Below are positions 16,676 to 26,231 of a stretch of DNA of 64,000 nucleotides, in pieces. The notes under the pieces are model-generated. The model saw nothing but the letters and a program-made list of their open reading frames with translations. It had not been told where the DNA came from and did no database searches. The translations under genes were made by a program, and so were the position numbers. This DNA is from Adhaeribacter_A terreus (GTDB taxonomy: Bacteria > Bacteroidota > Bacteroidia > Cytophagales > Hymenobacteraceae): positions 1 through 64,000 of the forward strand of contig NZ_JBHSKT010000014.1 of the NCBI RefSeq assembly GCF_042657365.1, in the 5' to 3' direction. How positions within the stretch are numbered: the first letter of the stretch is position 1; each line of letters starts with the position of its first letter.

Positions 16676-18433
16676 TTATCTTATCAGTTCCACTTTCCGT
16701 TCGCCGATCTGCTGGCGCCACATGGCGTAATACAATCCTTTTTGCGCCAGTAATTGTTCGTGATTTCCTTGTTCGTTGATCTTGCCTTTTTCCAGTACAT
16801 AAATGGTATCGGCGTGCATAATGGTAGAAAGGCGGTGGGCAATCAGGATGGTGATCTGTTCGCGAAGCGCTGAGATCTGACGCACGGTGGCGGTAATTTC
16901 TTCTTCCGTGAGCGAATCGAGGGCGGAAGTGGCTTCGTCGAAAATAAGCAGGCGAGGATTACGGAGCAAGGCCCGGGCAATGGACAAACGCTGCTTTTCG
17001 CCACCTGACATTTTCAGGCCGCCCTCGCCTATCTGCGTATCGATACCATGCTTTGAACGTGCCAGCAATCTGGTGCAGGAGGCTTTATGCATGGCCGCAA
17101 TTATTTCTTCATCGGTAGCATCCGGTTTTACGAATAGCAGGTTTTCTTTTATGGTTCCAGAAAACAAATTGGTTTCCTGGGTTACAAAACCCAGTTGCCG
17201 GCGGGCTTCGTTCAACCATATCTCTTTGGCCGAATAATTATTATACAAAACTTCGCCGCTAACCGGCACATACAAACCCACCAGCAGCTTTACAAGGGTA
17301 GATTTTCCGGAACCGGAAGGCCCGACAAAAGCAATGGTATCGCCGGTATTGGCTTCAAAAGAAATACCATCGAGCGCGTTTTGCGGGGCATCTTTATGGC
17401 GGAAATAAACATCTTCGAAGCGCAACTGATGCAACGGACCAATATCAATTGCCGATTCCGGCCGCTTTTCAATGGGTTTCAGCATGAGTTCGTTGAAATT
17501 GCTCAGCGATGCTTCGGCTTCGCGGTAAGCCAGAATTATGGTGCCCATATCCTGCAACGGCCCGAAAATACTGACTGAAATAAACTGCATGGAGATCAGT
17601 TCGCCGGTGGTGAGCACGTTTCTAAAAATAAGCCAGAGCAGTGTAAACAGGATGGATTGCTTGAGTAGGTTTAGGGCCGTGCCCTGCAAAAAAGACAAGG
17701 TGCGCACCCGTTTAACCTTCTCCATTTCCAGTTCAAAGATCTGTTCGGTATGTTCGCGCAAACGCCGCACTTCCTGGTAAGTTAAGCCCAGGCTTTTAAC
17801 CAGTTCAATATTCCGCAGCGATTCGGTTATTACCCCGGACATTTTATTGGTAGCGCGGTTGATGGAGCGTTGCATTGTTTTGATCTTGGCACTCAGCAAA
17901 CTGGTAAGGCCGCCTAAAACCACCATACCCACCAGGAAAACCGGCACCAGCGCCCAATGCTTGGTAATGGCATACCAAACCAGAAAACCAATACCTACAA
18001 TAGAAGAGAAAAGAATGTTGATGAAGGCCGTGATAAAACGTTCGGTATCGCGGCGTACGCGTTGCAAAATAGAAAGCGTTTCGCCGCTGTTCTGGTCGGC
18101 GTATTCCTGGTAAGATAGGCGGAGCGTTTGCTTGAGGCCGTCGTTGAAGATCTGGACCCCGAATTTTTGCACCACCATATTGGTGAGATATTCCTGGAAG
18201 GCTTTGGCCAATCTAGAAATTAAAGCAATAATCACGGCCAGCAACATCAATCCCAACGCCCCTTTTACCCGCTCTTCCGAAGATAAAATAAACGGAGGAG
18301 TAGCATATTTATCGATGATCTTTCCGAAGATAACCGGGTCGTAAAGGGCCAGGATCTGGCTGATGGCCGCCAGCATCAAGGAAAGAAATACAAGCGAACG
18401 GTAAGGTTTAAGGTAATTCCAGAGTATGCACAT
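16676..18433 (-). CDS. ABC exporter, fused membrane and ATPase domains (MsbA/multidrug type)
   Basis: 585 residues. The N-terminal part (about 1-310) has six membrane helices. The nucleotide-binding domain has Walker A GPSGSGKSTLVKLL (about 370), Q-loop FVTQETNLFSG, signature MSGGEKQRLSIARALL (about 478), Walker B LLIFDEATSALD (about 500) and H-loop IAHRLSTI. Half-size exporters of this type work as homo- or heterodimers and move lipids, drugs or peptides outward. No partner half-transporter is adjacent, so a homodimer is likely. Substrate unknown. Confidence 0.9.
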   Translation of the reverse strand: MCILWNYLKPYRSLVFLSLMLAAISQILALYDPVIFGKIIDKYATPPFILSSEERVKGALGLMLLAVIIALISRLAKAFQEYLTNMVVQKFGVQIFNDGLKQTLRLSYQEYADQNSGETLSILQRVRRDTERFITAFINILFSSIVGIGFLVWYAITKHWALVPVFLVGMVVLGGLTSLLSAKIKTMQRSINRATNKMSGVITESLRNIELVKSLGLTYQEVRRLREHTEQIFELEMEKVKRVRTLSFLQGTALNLLKQSILFTLLWLIFRNVLTTGELISMQFISVSIFGPLQDMGTIILAYREAEASLSNFNELMLKPIEKRPESAIDIGPLHQLRFEDVYFRHKDAPQNALDGISFEANTGDTIAFVGPSGSGKSTLVKLLVGLYVPVSGEVLYNNYSAKEIWLNEARRQLGFVTQETNLFSGTIKENLLFVKPDATDEEIIAAMHKASCTRLLARSKHGIDTQIGEGGLKMSGGEKQRLSIARALLRNPRLLIFDEATSALDSLTEEEITATVRQISALREQITILIAHRLSTIMHADTIYVLEKGKINEQGNHEQLLAQKGLYYAMWRQQIGERKVELIR

Positions 18434-18583
18434 GCAAAAATTATGGTTGAAGAATTATGCATACGAGCAAATTTCGGAGAGGTATAAGGCTGCTTTTTCT
18501 GGCTAGGATCTTGAGCAGGAAAAGCAGGCAGTTTTCCGGGTTACTTGGCAGTGCGGGCAGATTAACGTAAATTCGTGCTGCAG

Positions 18584-18616
18584 GCGGTTTTGGGGCCAAT
18601 TACCCTACCGTTTTTT
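18584..18616 (-). repeat. Dispersed 30-bp element copy
   Basis: GGTTTTGGGGCCAATTACCC followed by TACCGTTTTTTG is a reverse-oriented variant with TACCG in place of TAGCG. It lies just before the 143-residue gene. Confidence 0.6.
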
Positions 18617-18640
18617 GCGTATTTTTTTGAGAACAACATT

Positions 18641-19072
18641 ATGAAATTAACCGGCGACATCCGCAAGATAGGTACCAAACGCGACGACAAATTCCAGGAT
18701 ATTTCCCTGCAGATAAACCGCATTGAATACATTACAAACAAAAAAGACGGCAATTATTTTCAGGCTTTCGATCTGGAAGTGGAGCTGGAAAAACCGTTAA
18801 TTATTACCGGCGACCGGCTGGCAAAGAAAAACATAAAACCATCTGAAGAAGGTGAAATACTTTTTGATGTGTATGATAAAGTGGGCGATGCATATGTGCT
18901 GAATAAGAACCTGGAACTGGAAATTATTGTTGCCCACGACATGGAGGAAGATCTGCTGATTCTGAGTTCGGTTTATTACGCTGAAATGTTGCCGCCGAAA
19001 GAATTTGAAGCGTTTAAAAAAGAGTACGAAAAAACAACTGCCTTTAAAAACCGAAAAGGTAAAAAACGATAG
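18641..19072 (+). CDS. Unrecognised 143-residue soluble protein
   Basis: I chose ATG 18641 (MKLTGDIRKIGTKRDDKFQD); the longer frame from 18575 runs through a copy of the dispersed element and is unlikely to be coding. The product is charged, has no signal peptide or membrane segment, and shows alternating strands in the first 110 residues and a Lys-rich helical tail (FKKEYEKTTAFKNRKGKKR). No family recognised. It is separated by 87 bp containing another element copy from the LRR-kinase gene. Confidence 0.7.
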   Translation: MKLTGDIRKIGTKRDDKFQDISLQINRIEYITNKKDGNYFQAFDLEVELEKPLIITGDRLAKKNIKPSEEGEILFDVYDKVGDAYVLNKNLELEIIVAHDMEEDLLILSSVYYAEMLPPKEFEAFKKEYEKTTAFKNRKGKKR

Positions 19073-19159
19073 CAGCCAAAGACACTTTTCTGATCCAAAA
19101 GCATAGCATTTTCTCATCTTTTCCCGGCGCTGGATCCGTGCAGGACTTTTCATTTATTT

Positions 19160-20521
19160 ATGCAAACATTGCAACAACTTCGTTCGGGAGAACTGGCCGG
19201 AGCTACCAAAATTAAATTATCCTGCGGTTTAACGGAGTTTCCAACTGAAATTCTGGAGCTTGCCGATACGCTGGAATACCTGGATCTTTCGGGCAACAAA
19301 TTAAGCACTCTACCGGCTGAATTTTCGCAGTTAAAAAAACTTAAGATCGCGTTCTTTTCCGATAACCTTTTTACCGAATTACCGGAAGTTTTAGGCACTT
19401 TGCCGCAATTGGAAATGCTGGGTTTTAAAGCAAATAAAATCGTTACTGTACCGGAAAATTCGCTGGCTAAAAATCTGCGTTGGCTGATTCTGACAAATAA
19501 CCAGATCATTGAATTACCAAAATCTATCGGGAATTGCACAAGCATGCAGAAACTGATGCTGGCCGGAAACAAACTGCGAAATTTACCTTCGGAAATGGCT
19601 GCCTGCAGAAACCTGGAACTGCTGCGTATTCCAGCCAATGAAATAGCGGAACTTCCGGGCTGGCTGTTTGAACTTCCCCGTTTATCCTGGCTGGCATTTG
19701 CCGGAAACCCTTGCAGTAAAAACGAAATTTCCACTGAAAATTTAACCGAAATTCCCTGGCCGGTTCTGGCTTTGAAAGAACAATTAGGCGAAGGCGCTTC
19801 CGGGGAAATTTATAAAGCCCATTTTCAAAACGAAGCTTCCAATTTATCAAAAAATGTTGCCGTAAAAATTTTCAAAGGTGAAGTAACCAGCGATGGTTTG
19901 CCCGCCGATGAAATGCAGGCAACTATTTCTGCCGGTACACACTCTAATTTGGTAAACGTTTTGGGAAAGCTCAGCCAACATCCGCAAGGTAAACAGGGTT
20001 TGGTATTGGAACTTATTCCGCCAGCTTTTCGCAATTTAGGCAACCCGCCCAGCTTCGAAACCTGCACCCGCGACACGTATCCGGAAGGCACTGCATTTCC
20101 TTGGAAAGCAGTTCTGAACATTGCCGGTGGCATTGCTTCGGCGGCGGCACATTTGCATAAAAAAGGTATTATGCACGGCGATTTATACGCCCATAATATG
20201 CTAACCAATAAAAATGCGCATGTACTATTTGGTGATTTTGGCGCTGCTACTATCTACAACAGGAATTCTTCAATTGCTGATAAATTAGAAAAGCTGGAAG
20301 TTCGCGCATTTGGTTACCTGCTGGAAGACCTGCTGGAACGCCTGAATTTCACGGAAAATACAGAAGCAGATCTGGATGTTCTGATTGCGTTGAAACAAGC
20401 GTGTCTGCAGGAAAACATTACTTTACGGCCCGATTTTGAAACCATAACTGCAAGAATTTCAAAGCTTCAAATTTCAGTTTCTAATAATGCTAACGCTCCT
20501 ATTTCGAAATTTAACAAATAG
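19160..20521 (+). CDS. Leucine-rich-repeat protein kinase
   Basis: 453 residues. The N-terminal part (about 1-200) has seven or so LRRs of the LxxLxLxxNxLxxLP type (EYLDLSGNKLSTLP, RWLILTNNQIIELP, KLMLAGNKLRNLP). A eukaryotic-like kinase domain follows: Gly loop LGEGASGEIYKA (about 208), VAVKIFK with the ATP-binding Lys (about 236), catalytic loop HGDLYAHN (Asp about 341), and GDFGAAT (Asp about 359). All catalytic residues are present, so it should be active on Ser/Thr. No signal or membrane segment, hence cytoplasmic. The LRRs probably select the substrate or partner. It ends at a strong terminator. Confidence 0.88.
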   Translation: MQTLQQLRSGELAGATKIKLSCGLTEFPTEILELADTLEYLDLSGNKLSTLPAEFSQLKKLKIAFFSDNLFTELPEVLGTLPQLEMLGFKANKIVTVPENSLAKNLRWLILTNNQIIELPKSIGNCTSMQKLMLAGNKLRNLPSEMAACRNLELLRIPANEIAELPGWLFELPRLSWLAFAGNPCSKNEISTENLTEIPWPVLALKEQLGEGASGEIYKAHFQNEASNLSKNVAVKIFKGEVTSDGLPADEMQATISAGTHSNLVNVLGKLSQHPQGKQGLVLELIPPAFRNLGNPPSFETCTRDTYPEGTAFPWKAVLNIAGGIASAAAHLHKKGIMHGDLYAHNMLTNKNAHVLFGDFGAATIYNRNSSIADKLEKLEVRAFGYLLEDLLERLNFTENTEADLDVLIALKQACLQENITLRPDFETITARISKLQISVSNNANAPISKFNK

Positions 20522-20531
20522 GTAATCCACG

Positions 20532-20586
20532 AAAAAAAGCCCGCAACTGCATCGTAAAGACTTTGTAGCTGCGGGCTTTTTTTTTT
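20532..20586. terminator. Strong bidirectional terminator
   Basis: AAAAAAAGCCCGCAACTGCA pairs with TGTAGCTGCGGGCTTTTTTT (two mismatches). It lies between the convergent LRR-kinase and small Cys-rich genes. Confidence 0.9.
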
Positions 20587-20596
20587 ACGTTTCAGA

Positions 20597-20836
20597 TCAG
20601 ACCCAGCCGCGCTTTACGCTGAAATGGTTACAGCCAAAATTCGAGCCGGTTATCATTTCAAATTGTTTAGGCGTATTGTCTACTTTGCTGGCTTCGTGTA
20701 CAAGGGGCAACACGTATTCCGGATCCATGCCGTGCTGACCGGTCAGTTCGTCGCAGAGGCCAAACGCATTGTTCTGAACCTGGGCTTTTGCCTGATCCTG
20801 GTGCCAGTGATCGCAGTGATTGCAGGTAGCTTCCAT
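20597..20836 (-). CDS. Small Cys/His-rich protein, unknown
   Basis: ATG 20836 gives 79 residues (MEATCNHCDHWHQDQAKAQV). Cysteines and histidines are arranged as CNHCDHWH at the N-terminus, a central FGLCDE, and a C-terminal FGCNHFSVK. This suggests a bound zinc or other metal. The Asn/Gln-rich middle carries no known domain. Similar short Cys-rich proteins occur in many genomes without known role. Convergent with the LRR-kinase gene. Confidence 0.6.
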   Translation of the reverse strand: MEATCNHCDHWHQDQAKAQVQNNAFGLCDELTGQHGMDPEYVLPLVHEASKVDNTPKQFEMITGSNFGCNHFSVKRGWV

Positions 20837-20954
20837 AATTATACTTTTAAAAGTTACACATCGGTTTAAAGACTCAGATATACTCTGAAAATCAGGACCT
20901 GGTTTCAGCATTCACTTATTTAGAATTTATAAAATTACCGGCTTAAAGCCTCGA

Positions 20955-21120
20955 CTTTGCAAGCCAAATTCCCTAGCGTTTTTTTTTAAATGACTGCAAT
21001 GAACTGAAATCTCAGAAAACGCTATACATTTCAGCTTAAAAACTGCCGGCAACCTGGCGTTTTAAATCGAGTAAACCCATCACAAAAACGCTATCGTTTT
21101 AAAGTTAAAAACTGCTTTCC
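20955..21120. repeat. Three dispersed 30-bp elements in a row
   Basis: Reverse copy at about 20955-20988 (CCCTAGCGTTTTTTT), forward copies at about 21015-21045 (AAAACGCTATACATTTCAGC, then TTAAAAACTG) and 21086-21115 (AAAAACGCTATCGTTTTAAA, then GTTAAAAACTG). They lie between the small Cys-rich gene and the UvrA2 gene and are the only features of this gap. Confidence 0.75.
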
Positions 21121-21126
21121 TTTTTC

Positions 21127-23670
21127 ATGACAAAAAAGATATCTGCTGCTGCTTCCAATAATTCCGGGTTTGTACACGTGCGTGGCGCCCGCGAGCATAA
21201 CCTTAAAAATGTAAACCTCGATATTCCGCGCGATGCATTAGTAGTTTTTACGGGCGTTTCAGGTTCGGGCAAATCTTCGCTGGCTTTTGGCACGCTTTAC
21301 GCCGAAGCACAACGCCGGTATCTGGAATCGGTTTCGCCGTATGCGCGCCGTTTGTTTAACCAGATGGCCGTGCCGGAAGTAGATAAAATTGATGGTTTGC
21401 CACCGGCCGTAGCATTACAGCAACAACGTGGCGCGCCAACCACCCGATCTTCAGTGGGCAGCGTTACTACTTTGTCTAATTTGCTGCGCATGCTTTATTC
21501 CCGTGCCGGCGATTATCCTTCTAACCAGTCCATAATTTATGCCGAAGCTTTTTCGCCGAATACGCCCGAAGGCGCCTGCCCGAAATGCCACGGTTTGGGG
21601 AAGATCTATGATGTAACAGAAAGATCCATGGTGCCGGATGATTCTTTAACCATCCGGGAACGTGCCATTGCTGCCTGGCCAACTGCCTGGGGCGGACAAA
21701 ACCAACGCGATATTCTGGTTACCCTGGGCTTCAACGTAGATATTCCCTGGCGCGATTTACCGCAAATAGACCGCGACTGGATCCTGTTTACCGAAGAGCA
21801 GCCTGTAGTTCCGGTTTACGCCGGTTTTACGCCCGAAGAAACGCAACGCGCCCTGAAACGGAAAATGGAACCGAGCTACATGGGTACGTTTACCAGCGCC
21901 CGGCGGCACGTTTTTCATACGTTTACGCATACGCAAAGCGCACTCATGAAAAAGCGGGTTGCACAGTTTATGCTCAGTACCGAATGTCCGGTTTGCGAAG
22001 GAAAAAGACTGCGCCGCGAATCGCTTTCCGTAAAATTTGCCAGTCTGGATATTACCGAATTTTCGCGGCTGCCGCTGAAACGCTTAGCTGAAATTCTGCA
22101 ACCTTATGCCACCGGCACTGCCAAAGCCATGAAAAATCTGGAAAAGGAACATCCTGAAAAAGCTACGGTTACCAAACTCATTGCAGAAGACTTAGCCAGC
22201 CGCCTGGAAGTGTTGCTCGATCTGGGTTTGGGTTATCTGAATCTGGAACGCAGCACCCCTACCCTTTCGCCCGGCGAACTGCAGCGCTTACGATTAGCAA
22301 CCCAATTGCATTCCAATCTTTTCGGAGTGGTTTACGTGCTCGATGAGCCATCTGCCGGGTTGCACCCTGCAGATAAGGAAGCGTTAATTTCGGCTTTGGG
22401 TGTTTTGAAAAATTCCGGCAATTCGCTGTTCATAGTAGAGCATGATCTGGATGTGATCCGCCACGCCGACTGGCTGGTAGATGTTGGTCCGGCGGCCGGC
22501 GAGAACGGCGGCGAAATTCTGTATAGCGGACCAACTGAAGGCCTGAAGCATATTCAGCATTCGCAGACACGCAAATACCTTTTCAGCACCGAAAACAACC
22601 TGAAAGAAACGCCACGCGAACCAACCAGCTGGCTGACTTTAAAAGACGTTTCGCGCAATAATATACACAAGCTGAAAGTACAGTTTCCTTTGGGCGTTTT
22701 TACCACGGTTACGGGTGTTTCAGGTTCCGGAAAATCGAGTTTGGTTAGCCAGGTTTTAGTGGAATTGGTGGCGGAACATCTGGGCCATGTAATACTGGTA
22801 GAGGAAGAAGAAGGCGAAGAACTGGAACGCAGCGTTTTACCGGAAACCGGCGGACAAATTACCGGTGGCATGGAAAATATAAAACGTCTGGTGCGCGTAG
22901 ATCAGAAACCGATCGGACGCACGCCGCGCTCGAATATGGCTACCTATACCGGCCTTTTCGACCATGTACGCAAGATCTTCGCCGAAACCAAAGAAGCCAA
23001 AAAGCGCCGTTACGATGCCGGAAGATTTTCTTTTAACGTTGCCAAAGGCCGCTGCGAACATTGTCTCGGAGAAGGTTTTGTAATGGTGGAATTGCTTTTT
23101 CTGCCGAGTGTTTATTCGCCCTGCCCCACCTGCCATGGAACCCGCTACAATGCCAAAACCCTGGAAATAAACTACCGCGATAAAAACATTGCCGAAGTGC
23201 TGCACATGACCGTAGATGAAGCCTGGGAATTTTTCGACGAAGTACCGCAGATCCAAAGGGCTTTAACTGTTTTGCGCGAAGTAGGTCTGGGTTATTTACG
23301 TTTGGGTCAATCGGCTACGGAGCTTTCCGGAGGCGAAGCACAGCGCATAAAGCTGGCCACGGAACTGCAACGGCAGCAACGCGGAAATTCCCTGTATATT
23401 CTGGATGAACCAACTACCGGCCTGCACCCTTCCGACGTAGAAAAACTGATGGCACAACTCGATAATTTGGTTGAAGCCGGCAACACCGTAATTGTGGTAG
23501 AGCACGATATGCGCGTGGTAGCTAACTCCGATTGGGTAATTGATATTGGTCCGGGGGCTGGTGCAGATGGCGGTAAAATTGTAGCCGAAGGTACGCCGGC
23601 GGAAGTTGCCAAAGCGAAAGACAGCAAAACGGCGGTTTACCTGCAGCGGTTTTTCAGTGCTAAAGCATAG
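21127..23670 (+). CDS. UvrA2-type excision-repair ATPase (class II UvrA)
   Basis: 847 residues, shorter than the roughly 940 of classical UvrA, as in class II UvrA that lack the UvrB-binding domain. Two ATPase modules: Walker A GVSGSGKSS at about 40 and about 530; signatures LSPGELQRLRLA (about 380) and LSGGEAQRIKLA (about 733); Walker B VLDEPSAGLHP and ILDEPTTGLHP. Zinc-binding pairs CPKCHGLG, CPVCEGK, CEHCLGEG and CPTCHG are present. Such proteins bind DNA lesions and are linked to resistance to DNA-intercalating drugs. Its TAG stop falls inside a copy of the dispersed 30-bp element. Confidence 0.9.
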   Translation: MTKKISAAASNNSGFVHVRGAREHNLKNVNLDIPRDALVVFTGVSGSGKSSLAFGTLYAEAQRRYLESVSPYARRLFNQMAVPEVDKIDGLPPAVALQQQRGAPTTRSSVGSVTTLSNLLRMLYSRAGDYPSNQSIIYAEAFSPNTPEGACPKCHGLGKIYDVTERSMVPDDSLTIRERAIAAWPTAWGGQNQRDILVTLGFNVDIPWRDLPQIDRDWILFTEEQPVVPVYAGFTPEETQRALKRKMEPSYMGTFTSARRHVFHTFTHTQSALMKKRVAQFMLSTECPVCEGKRLRRESLSVKFASLDITEFSRLPLKRLAEILQPYATGTAKAMKNLEKEHPEKATVTKLIAEDLASRLEVLLDLGLGYLNLERSTPTLSPGELQRLRLATQLHSNLFGVVYVLDEPSAGLHPADKEALISALGVLKNSGNSLFIVEHDLDVIRHADWLVDVGPAAGENGGEILYSGPTEGLKHIQHSQTRKYLFSTENNLKETPREPTSWLTLKDVSRNNIHKLKVQFPLGVFTTVTGVSGSGKSSLVSQVLVELVAEHLGHVILVEEEEGEELERSVLPETGGQITGGMENIKRLVRVDQKPIGRTPRSNMATYTGLFDHVRKIFAETKEAKKRRYDAGRFSFNVAKGRCEHCLGEGFVMVELLFLPSVYSPCPTCHGTRYNAKTLEINYRDKNIAEVLHMTVDEAWEFFDEVPQIQRALTVLREVGLGYLRLGQSATELSGGEAQRIKLATELQRQQRGNSLYILDEPTTGLHPSDVEKLMAQLDNLVEAGNTVIVVEHDMRVVANSDWVIDIGPGAGADGGKIVAEGTPAEVAKAKDSKTAVYLQRFFSAKA

Positions 23671-23780
23671 CGTTTTTATAACGAACAGGTTGGGTGATTA
23701 ATGCTACATTTTGAAATGTTCCTTCTAAAATAATGCGTTACTTTTTGGGCCGGAAACCATAGCGTTTTTTGATTGAGAAA
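23650..23780. repeat. Two reverse copies of the dispersed 30-bp element
   Basis: 23648-23680 (TTTTTCAGTGCTAAAGCATA, then GCGTTTTTA), which contains the UvrA2 stop codon, and 23739-23772 (ACTTTTTGGGCCGGAAACCA, then TAGCGTTTTTTG). Confidence 0.8.
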
Positions 23781-23858
23781 CTTTAAGAATTGATTTGCGT
23801 TGGCAAGAATAAGTTCGCATAAAATTCTTATATTCAGCTCTTCATCTCACCCAATTTT

Positions 23859-25544
23859 ATGAACGCTCTAGCCGGCATCTCGACGTTAGATCGGGATAAG
23901 TATTTTTCAGCAGTAACGACTACAACTTTCGATGTATTGGTAATTGGCGGCGGCATAATGGGCGCCGGAATTGCACTTGATGCAGCCACGCGCGGACTAA
24001 AGGTTTTGCTGGTAGAAAAGCAGGATTTTGCGGCCGGTACCAGCAGCCGTTCTACCAAATTAATTCACGGCGGTTTGCGGTATTTAAAGAATTTCGAAAT
24101 TGGATTGGTACGAACCGTTGCCAGCGAAAGAAAAGTGCTGCACCGCAATGCACCGCACCTGGTTTTGCCGGAACCGATGCTGATTCCGATCCTGAAAAAT
24201 GCTTCGTACGGTTACTGGGCCACAAAAGCCGGGCTAACTCTTTACGATTTTCTGGGCAACGTGGAAGCCCCGGAACGCCACCGGATGCTTGATAAAAAAG
24301 CAACCGTGAACCAAGAACCTTTACTAAATCCGGAAAAACTACAAGGTGCCGGCTGCTTTGTTGAATTCCGTACCGACGACGGCAGATTAACGATGGAAGT
24401 GCTCAAAACCGCCCGGAATTCTGGTGCTGTCTGTCTGAATTATTGCGAGCTGAATTGTTTTACCTACGACGAAGAAAAGCAGCTAAATGGAGCCGAACTA
24501 CAGGATAAACTTACCGGCAATAATTACCTGGTAAAAGCGCAATGCGTGATCAATGCAACCGGTCCCTGGAGTGCGAAACTCATGCAACAAGATGACCAGA
24601 AAAGGATTTCAGAATTGATACATACCAAAGGCGTGCATCTGGTTGTGCCGTTCCAGAAATTTCCTTTAAAGCAATCGGTTTATTTCGATATTCCGGGTGG
24701 CCGGATGTTGTTTGCTATTCCGCGCTACGACGTCACTTATTTAGGAACTACCGATACGCCTTTTACTGGAAATCTGGAAAACCCGACGGTGGAAAAAGAA
24801 GACGTTACCTATTTGCTGGCAGAAATAAACAACATGTTTTCGGGAGTAAATTTAAAAGCAAGCGATGTGGTTTCGAGTTGGGCCGGAGTGCGGGTTTTAC
24901 TTTATGAAGCCAATAAAAAACCATCCGAAATTTCCCGCAAAGATGAAATTTTCACGTCTGCTTCGGGCCTGATCACGGTGGCCGGCGGCAAACTTACTGG
25001 TTACCGTAAACTGGCTGAACAGGTAGTAAATAAAACGTTGGAAATGCATTTCCCGGAAAACCGGCAAACTTCCAGAACAGCAAAAATAAAATTAGCCGGC
25101 GGCGATTTTGAAAATGCAGATGCGGTGAAAGCGTTTTTAAAAAGCTGCCAGGAGATCGCACATATACACAAATATGTACCGGAAACCATGGCTTATCTGG
25201 TGCGCACTTACGGCATCAATACCAAAGCGATTTTAAAAGAAGCCTGCCGCTTGAAAGCTGAAAACCTGGCACCTGAAAACCGTTTACTGCAGGCGGAAAT
25301 CTGCTACACCATTCAAAACGAAGGCGTGACCAACCTGAGTGATTTCCTGATAAGAAGAACCGGCAAACTGTACTTTGAGCGTGAAACTATTGCCGCCATT
25401 CTGCCAACCGTAAAAGCAGCCTTCCAAAAAATTCTAAACCTGGGAAATGACGAAATTGAAAAGCAGGAAACGGAATTTCAGAAGCATTATGAGGCCGCTG
25501 TCGCTTTCAAAAATGAAAGTAAAAACGCTATGGTTTCAGCGTAA
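23859..25544 (+). CDS. glpD: Aerobic glycerol-3-phosphate dehydrogenase
   Basis: 561 residues. The FAD-binding motif VIGGGIMGAGIALDAATRGL is followed by LLVEKQDFAAGTSSRSTKLI and HGGLRYL, the signature of GlpD. Later INATGPWSAKL, FAIPRYDVTYLGTTDTPF and AGGKLTGYRKLAE match the FAD-dependent oxidase core, and the C-terminal domain from about residue 400 is the usual helical cap. It oxidises sn-glycerol-3-phosphate to dihydroxyacetone phosphate and passes electrons to quinone at the inner membrane. No glpF/glpK adjoins. Its last codons (KNAMVSA) and stop are written by a copy of the dispersed element. Confidence 0.93.
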   Translation: MNALAGISTLDRDKYFSAVTTTTFDVLVIGGGIMGAGIALDAATRGLKVLLVEKQDFAAGTSSRSTKLIHGGLRYLKNFEIGLVRTVASERKVLHRNAPHLVLPEPMLIPILKNASYGYWATKAGLTLYDFLGNVEAPERHRMLDKKATVNQEPLLNPEKLQGAGCFVEFRTDDGRLTMEVLKTARNSGAVCLNYCELNCFTYDEEKQLNGAELQDKLTGNNYLVKAQCVINATGPWSAKLMQQDDQKRISELIHTKGVHLVVPFQKFPLKQSVYFDIPGGRMLFAIPRYDVTYLGTTDTPFTGNLENPTVEKEDVTYLLAEINNMFSGVNLKASDVVSSWAGVRVLLYEANKKPSEISRKDEIFTSASGLITVAGGKLTGYRKLAEQVVNKTLEMHFPENRQTSRTAKIKLAGGDFENADAVKAFLKSCQEIAHIHKYVPETMAYLVRTYGINTKAILKEACRLKAENLAPENRLLQAEICYTIQNEGVTNLSDFLIRRTGKLYFERETIAAILPTVKAAFQKILNLGNDEIEKQETEFQKHYEAAVAFKNESKNAMVSA

Positions 25545-25564
25545 AAAACTGCAAAACAGAAATT

Positions 25565-26194
25565 TTATAATTCGCCTTTCAGGATTTTCTTCGCCAGAGC
25601 TATTTCTTCTGAACTGATGGTATGCTGTCGTCCCACGTAGATCTTTTTAGTAACATGCGCGCCTTTTTCAGTCAGAATGGCTACCGTTTCTTCTACCCGG
25701 CTTACCGGCACATGCGGATCCGGATTGCCGGTGGTTATTAAAACGGGCGTGCCTACAAAATTTCCCTGATAATTACTTAAATCTATTTGCTGCCCGATCA
25801 ATCCGCCGGTTAAGATACAAAGTCCGCCAAAACGCTGCGCATTTCTAGTGGCAAATTCAGCCGTTAAACAGGCCCCCTGCGAAAAACCTAACAGATAAAT
25901 ATGCTCGCTGCCAATTCCCTGGCTTTTAATATTTTCTACCGTTTCTGATAGCAACTCTAAAGCAGAATTCAGGGCCGGCTGGTTATGTTCGGAAGGCGCC
26001 ATAAAACTGTACGGATACCAGCTGTTTTGCGTAGCCTGCGGTGCGTAAAGCGTAAAATCTGCCACGTCCAGTTCTGCAGCCAGCGAAAAAATACTGGCTG
26101 CCGTTGCTCCCCTCCCATGCACCATAATAAGCGCTTTGCCCGTTTCAGAAAGCGGCTTTCCCTGCATTTTAATATTTTTTGCGTGCGTGTACAT
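25565..26194 (-). CDS. Alpha/beta hydrolase (phospholipase/carboxylesterase family, MhqD-like)
   Basis: 209 residues. The nucleophile elbow is LLGFSQGACLTAEF (GFSQG, Ser about 105). The oxyanion region is MVHGRGATAAS, and the catalytic Asp and His are plausible in TGNPDPHVPVSRVE and GRQHTIS. This matches the small carboxylesterase family of Bacillus MhqD. It lies 38 bp after the ring-cleaving dioxygenase on the same strand, as mhqD does with mhqO, so a role in quinone or catechol detoxification is likely by analogy. Start at ATG 26194; an internal ATG ten codons later is possible. Confidence 0.85.
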   Translation of the reverse strand: MYTHAKNIKMQGKPLSETGKALIMVHGRGATAASIFSLAAELDVADFTLYAPQATQNSWYPYSFMAPSEHNQPALNSALELLSETVENIKSQGIGSEHIYLLGFSQGACLTAEFATRNAQRFGGLCILTGGLIGQQIDLSNYQGNFVGTPVLITTGNPDPHVPVSRVEETVAILTEKGAHVTKKIYVGRQHTISSEEIALAKKILKGEL

Positions 26195-26231
26195 GCGTAG
26201 TTAAAGTTAGGATATTAACGTTTGAAGAAAC

